A stretch of DNA of 64,000 nucleotides from Paenibacillus arenilitoris (GTDB lineage: Bacteria > Bacillota > Bacilli > Paenibacillales > Paenibacillaceae), in assembly GCF_014705655.1 (NCBI RefSeq), contig NZ_JACXIY010000007.1:120415-184414 (forward strand). Direction: 5' to 3'. Positions 62,908 to 64,000 of the stretch are shown one piece after another. The translations under genes and the position numbers were made by a program. The notes beneath the pieces were generated by a model. It had not been told where the DNA came from. It saw only the letters and a program-made list of their open reading frames with translations, and did not search any database. Within the stretch, counting starts at the first letter, position 1. Each line of letters starts with the position of its first letter.

Positions 62908-63672
62908 ATGGCTGACACGACTGTCGCAACTAAAACGGTTAAGTTTATCATTACGCGCCAAGATACTCCCGATTCGAAGCCGTATACGGAAGAGTTTGAA
63001 ATTCCGTACCGCGCCAATATGAATGTGATCAGCGGCCTGATGGAAATTCAGCGCAACCCGACTAAAGCGGACGGAGCGAAAACGGCTCCCGTATGCTGGG
63101 ATTCGAACTGTTTGGAAGAAGTATGCGGCGCTTGCTCCATGGTTATTAACGGCAAGCCTCGCCAGGCGTGCAGCGCGCTTATCGACAAGCTGGAGCAGCC
63201 GATCCGATTGGAGCCGATGCGCACCTTCCCGGTTGTCCGCGACCTCGTCATTAACCGCGAGCGCATGTTCGGCGCGCTCAAGCGCGTGAAGGCGTGGATT
63301 CCGATCGACGGTACGTACGATCTGGGTCCCGGTCCGCGCATGGCGGAAACGAAGCGTCAATGGGCATACGAGCTGTCCAAATGCATGACCTGCGGCGTAT
63401 GCCTCGAGTCTTGCCCGAACGTGAACGACCGCAACAGCTTTATCGGCCCGGCGGCCATCTCCCAGGTTCGATTGTTCAACGCGCATCCGACTGGCGAGAT
63501 GAACAAGGAAGAGCGTCTGGACGCGCTCATGACCGACGGCGGCATCGAAGGCTGCGGCAACTCGCAGAACTGCGTCCGCTCTTGCCCGAAGGGCATTCCG
63601 CTGACGACCTCGATCGCGGCGATCAACAAAGATACGACGAAGCACTTGTTCAAAAAATGGCTCGGCATGTAA
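62908..63672 (+). CDS. sdhB: Succinate dehydrogenase iron-sulfur subunit
   Basis: This 254-residue protein has an N-terminal [2Fe-2S] ferredoxin domain with cysteines at 63, 68, 73, 76 and 88 (CWDSNCLEEVCGAC...QAC). The C-terminal domain carries the [4Fe-4S] and [3Fe-4S] clusters (CMTCGVCLESCP near 152-163 and CGNSQNCVRSCPKG near 213-226). It carries electrons from the flavin to the hemes in SdhC. GAAAGGAG lies directly upstream of the ATG. A strong terminator follows, completing the sdhCAB operon. Confidence 0.96.
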   Translation: MADTTVATKTVKFIITRQDTPDSKPYTEEFEIPYRANMNVISGLMEIQRNPTKADGAKTAPVCWDSNCLEEVCGACSMVINGKPRQACSALIDKLEQPIRLEPMRTFPVVRDLVINRERMFGALKRVKAWIPIDGTYDLGPGPRMAETKRQWAYELSKCMTCGVCLESCPNVNDRNSFIGPAAISQVRLFNAHPTGEMNKEERLDALMTDGGIEGCGNSQNCVRSCPKGIPLTTSIAAINKDTTKHLFKKWLGM

Positions 63673-63688
63673 GACGGCCGGGCTTGCG

Positions 63689-63720
63689 GAATCCCCGATT
63701 CGTTCGGGGATTCTTTTTTT
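63689..63720 (+). terminator. Rho-independent terminator of sdhCAB
   Basis: The perfect 10-bp arms GAATCCCCGA (63689-63698) and TCGGGGATTC (63704-63713) are followed by seven T residues. Confidence 0.92.
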
Positions 63721-63739
63721 GTTAGCCGAAGACGCAGCC

Positions 63740-63839
63740 TAACGGACACGGGAGCTCTTATTTCGATGAAACGGATCCCTTTTCACTGTTAACGGACAGG
63801 AGAGTCGCTATTGTCATGAAACGGCTTCATTTATCGCCC
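63740..63839 (+). repeat. Two tandem 50-bp imperfect repeats
   Basis: TAACGGACA recurs at 63740 and 63790, and ATGAAACGG at 63766 and 63816, an exact 50-bp period with diverged sequence between. Further TAACGG (63902) and inverted GTCCGTTA (63865-63872) copies follow, so this is a small dispersed-repeat cluster downstream of sdhCAB. No coding frame is evident. Confidence 0.7.
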
Positions 63840-63918
63840 AAGAATGCGGTATAAGGTCGCTCAAGTCCGTTACATTTTCCAAAGCGCATCTTCCTGCCAA
63901 ATAACGGTATCTGAGTCC

Positions 63919-64000
63919 GTGCGCGCCTAGCAAAGCTGGGTACAACTAGCCGGTGAAAGTCCGGTCGGGGTAGGGGCCAAGCCGCCTCGTAGCTAGCAGG
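63919..64000 (+). mobile_element. 5' end of a group II intron (continues beyond the window)
   Basis: From 63919 the sequence begins GTGCGCG, the group II intron 5' splice-site consensus. It continues with domain I-like blocks: CTAGCCGGTGAAAGTCCGGT, GGGGCCAAGCCG and CGTAGCTAGCAGG. The pattern matches bacterial introns that encode a LtrA-type reverse transcriptase, which would lie outside the window. The 5' exon ends CTGAGTCC. The intron sits in the repeat cluster after the sdhCAB terminator and disrupts no gene that I can see. Confidence 0.8.

Noticed and set aside
1..64000. CRISPR arrays, tRNA or rRNA genes
   Set aside because: I scanned for regular short repeats with unique spacers and for RNA-gene landmarks and saw none.

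Overview
The window looks like a chromosomal segment of a GC-rich, endospore-forming, Gram-positive bacterium of the Paenibacillaceae (Paenibacillus or Cohnella type). The evidence is a gerA-type germinant receptor operon, sda, the Firmicute helicase loaders dnaB and dnaI, Bacillus-type yutI/yuzB/yutJ, hemQ, ktrAB behind a c-di-AMP riboswitch, AGGAGG-type ribosome binding sites and sigma-A promoters. No rRNA, tRNA, CRISPR array or prophage is visible. Most of the segment is ordinary core genome. The mobile DNA is confined to the last ~80 bases, where a group II intron begins.

Layout. 1-10.8 kb: the end of a solute-binding protein, a HAD phosphatase, DUF456, ThuA and MurJ/YtgP-like genes, a stalk-domain lipoprotein, a thioredoxin, heme A synthase (ctaA), a UbiD-family decarboxylase, a HEPN protein and an atypical SDR. 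10.8-14.3 kb: iron-sulfur and redox genes (NifU-like yutI, yuzB, yutJ, a HesB/ErpA protein) around mqnE of the futalosine menaquinone route. 14.4-19.7 kb: a Bce-type antimicrobial-peptide module (response regulator, histidine kinase, ABC ATPase, permease) with a recognisable operator before the ATPase gene. 19.8-23.5 kb: a three-gene germinant receptor. 23.5-27 kb: a tandem-HTH MerR regulator divergent from a UvrA-like ABC protein that carries a single-base frameshift. 27-35.2 kb: MBL hydrolase, orphan response regulator, small membrane proteins, a second frameshifted gene, a phosphoesterase, topB and a YheC/D ATP-grasp gene. 35.2-38.8 kb: sda with a DnaA-box-rich promoter, a small zinc-ribbon gene inside a large inverted repeat, yumC, and ndh behind a Rex operator. 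39-45.4 kb: an AraC/Cache regulator with a cre site and a sugar ABC transporter (lipoprotein and two permeases). 45.5-49.3 kb: hemQ, yuiB, dnaB, dnaI. 49.4-53 kb: sulfate ABC genes without an ATPase, yezD and a yqzM-like gene. 53-56.7 kb: uvrC overlapping a convergent CPBP protease gene. 56.9-59.3 kb: c-di-AMP riboswitch and ktrB-ktrA. 59.3-63.7 kb: a LysR regulator divergent from sdhCAB. 63.7-64 kb: tandem 50-bp repeats and the 5' end of a group II intron.

How the genes fit together. Respiration is the main theme: menaquinone synthesis (mqnE, probably the UbiD-family protein), heme (ctaA, hemQ), NADH dehydrogenase 2 under a redox operator, and succinate dehydrogenase. Sporulation links (sda, gerA operon) and replication or repair (dnaB, dnaI, topB, uvrC) are interspersed. 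The strongest regulatory signals are the c-di-AMP riboswitch before ktrBA, the Rex site before ndh, the DnaA boxes before sda, the cre site before the AraC gene and the BceR-type box before the Bce transporter. I found no clearly new multi-gene system. The least explained items are the three-way-junction inverted repeat at 35926-36016, the triplicated hairpin element at 27039-27230, and the two frameshifts.
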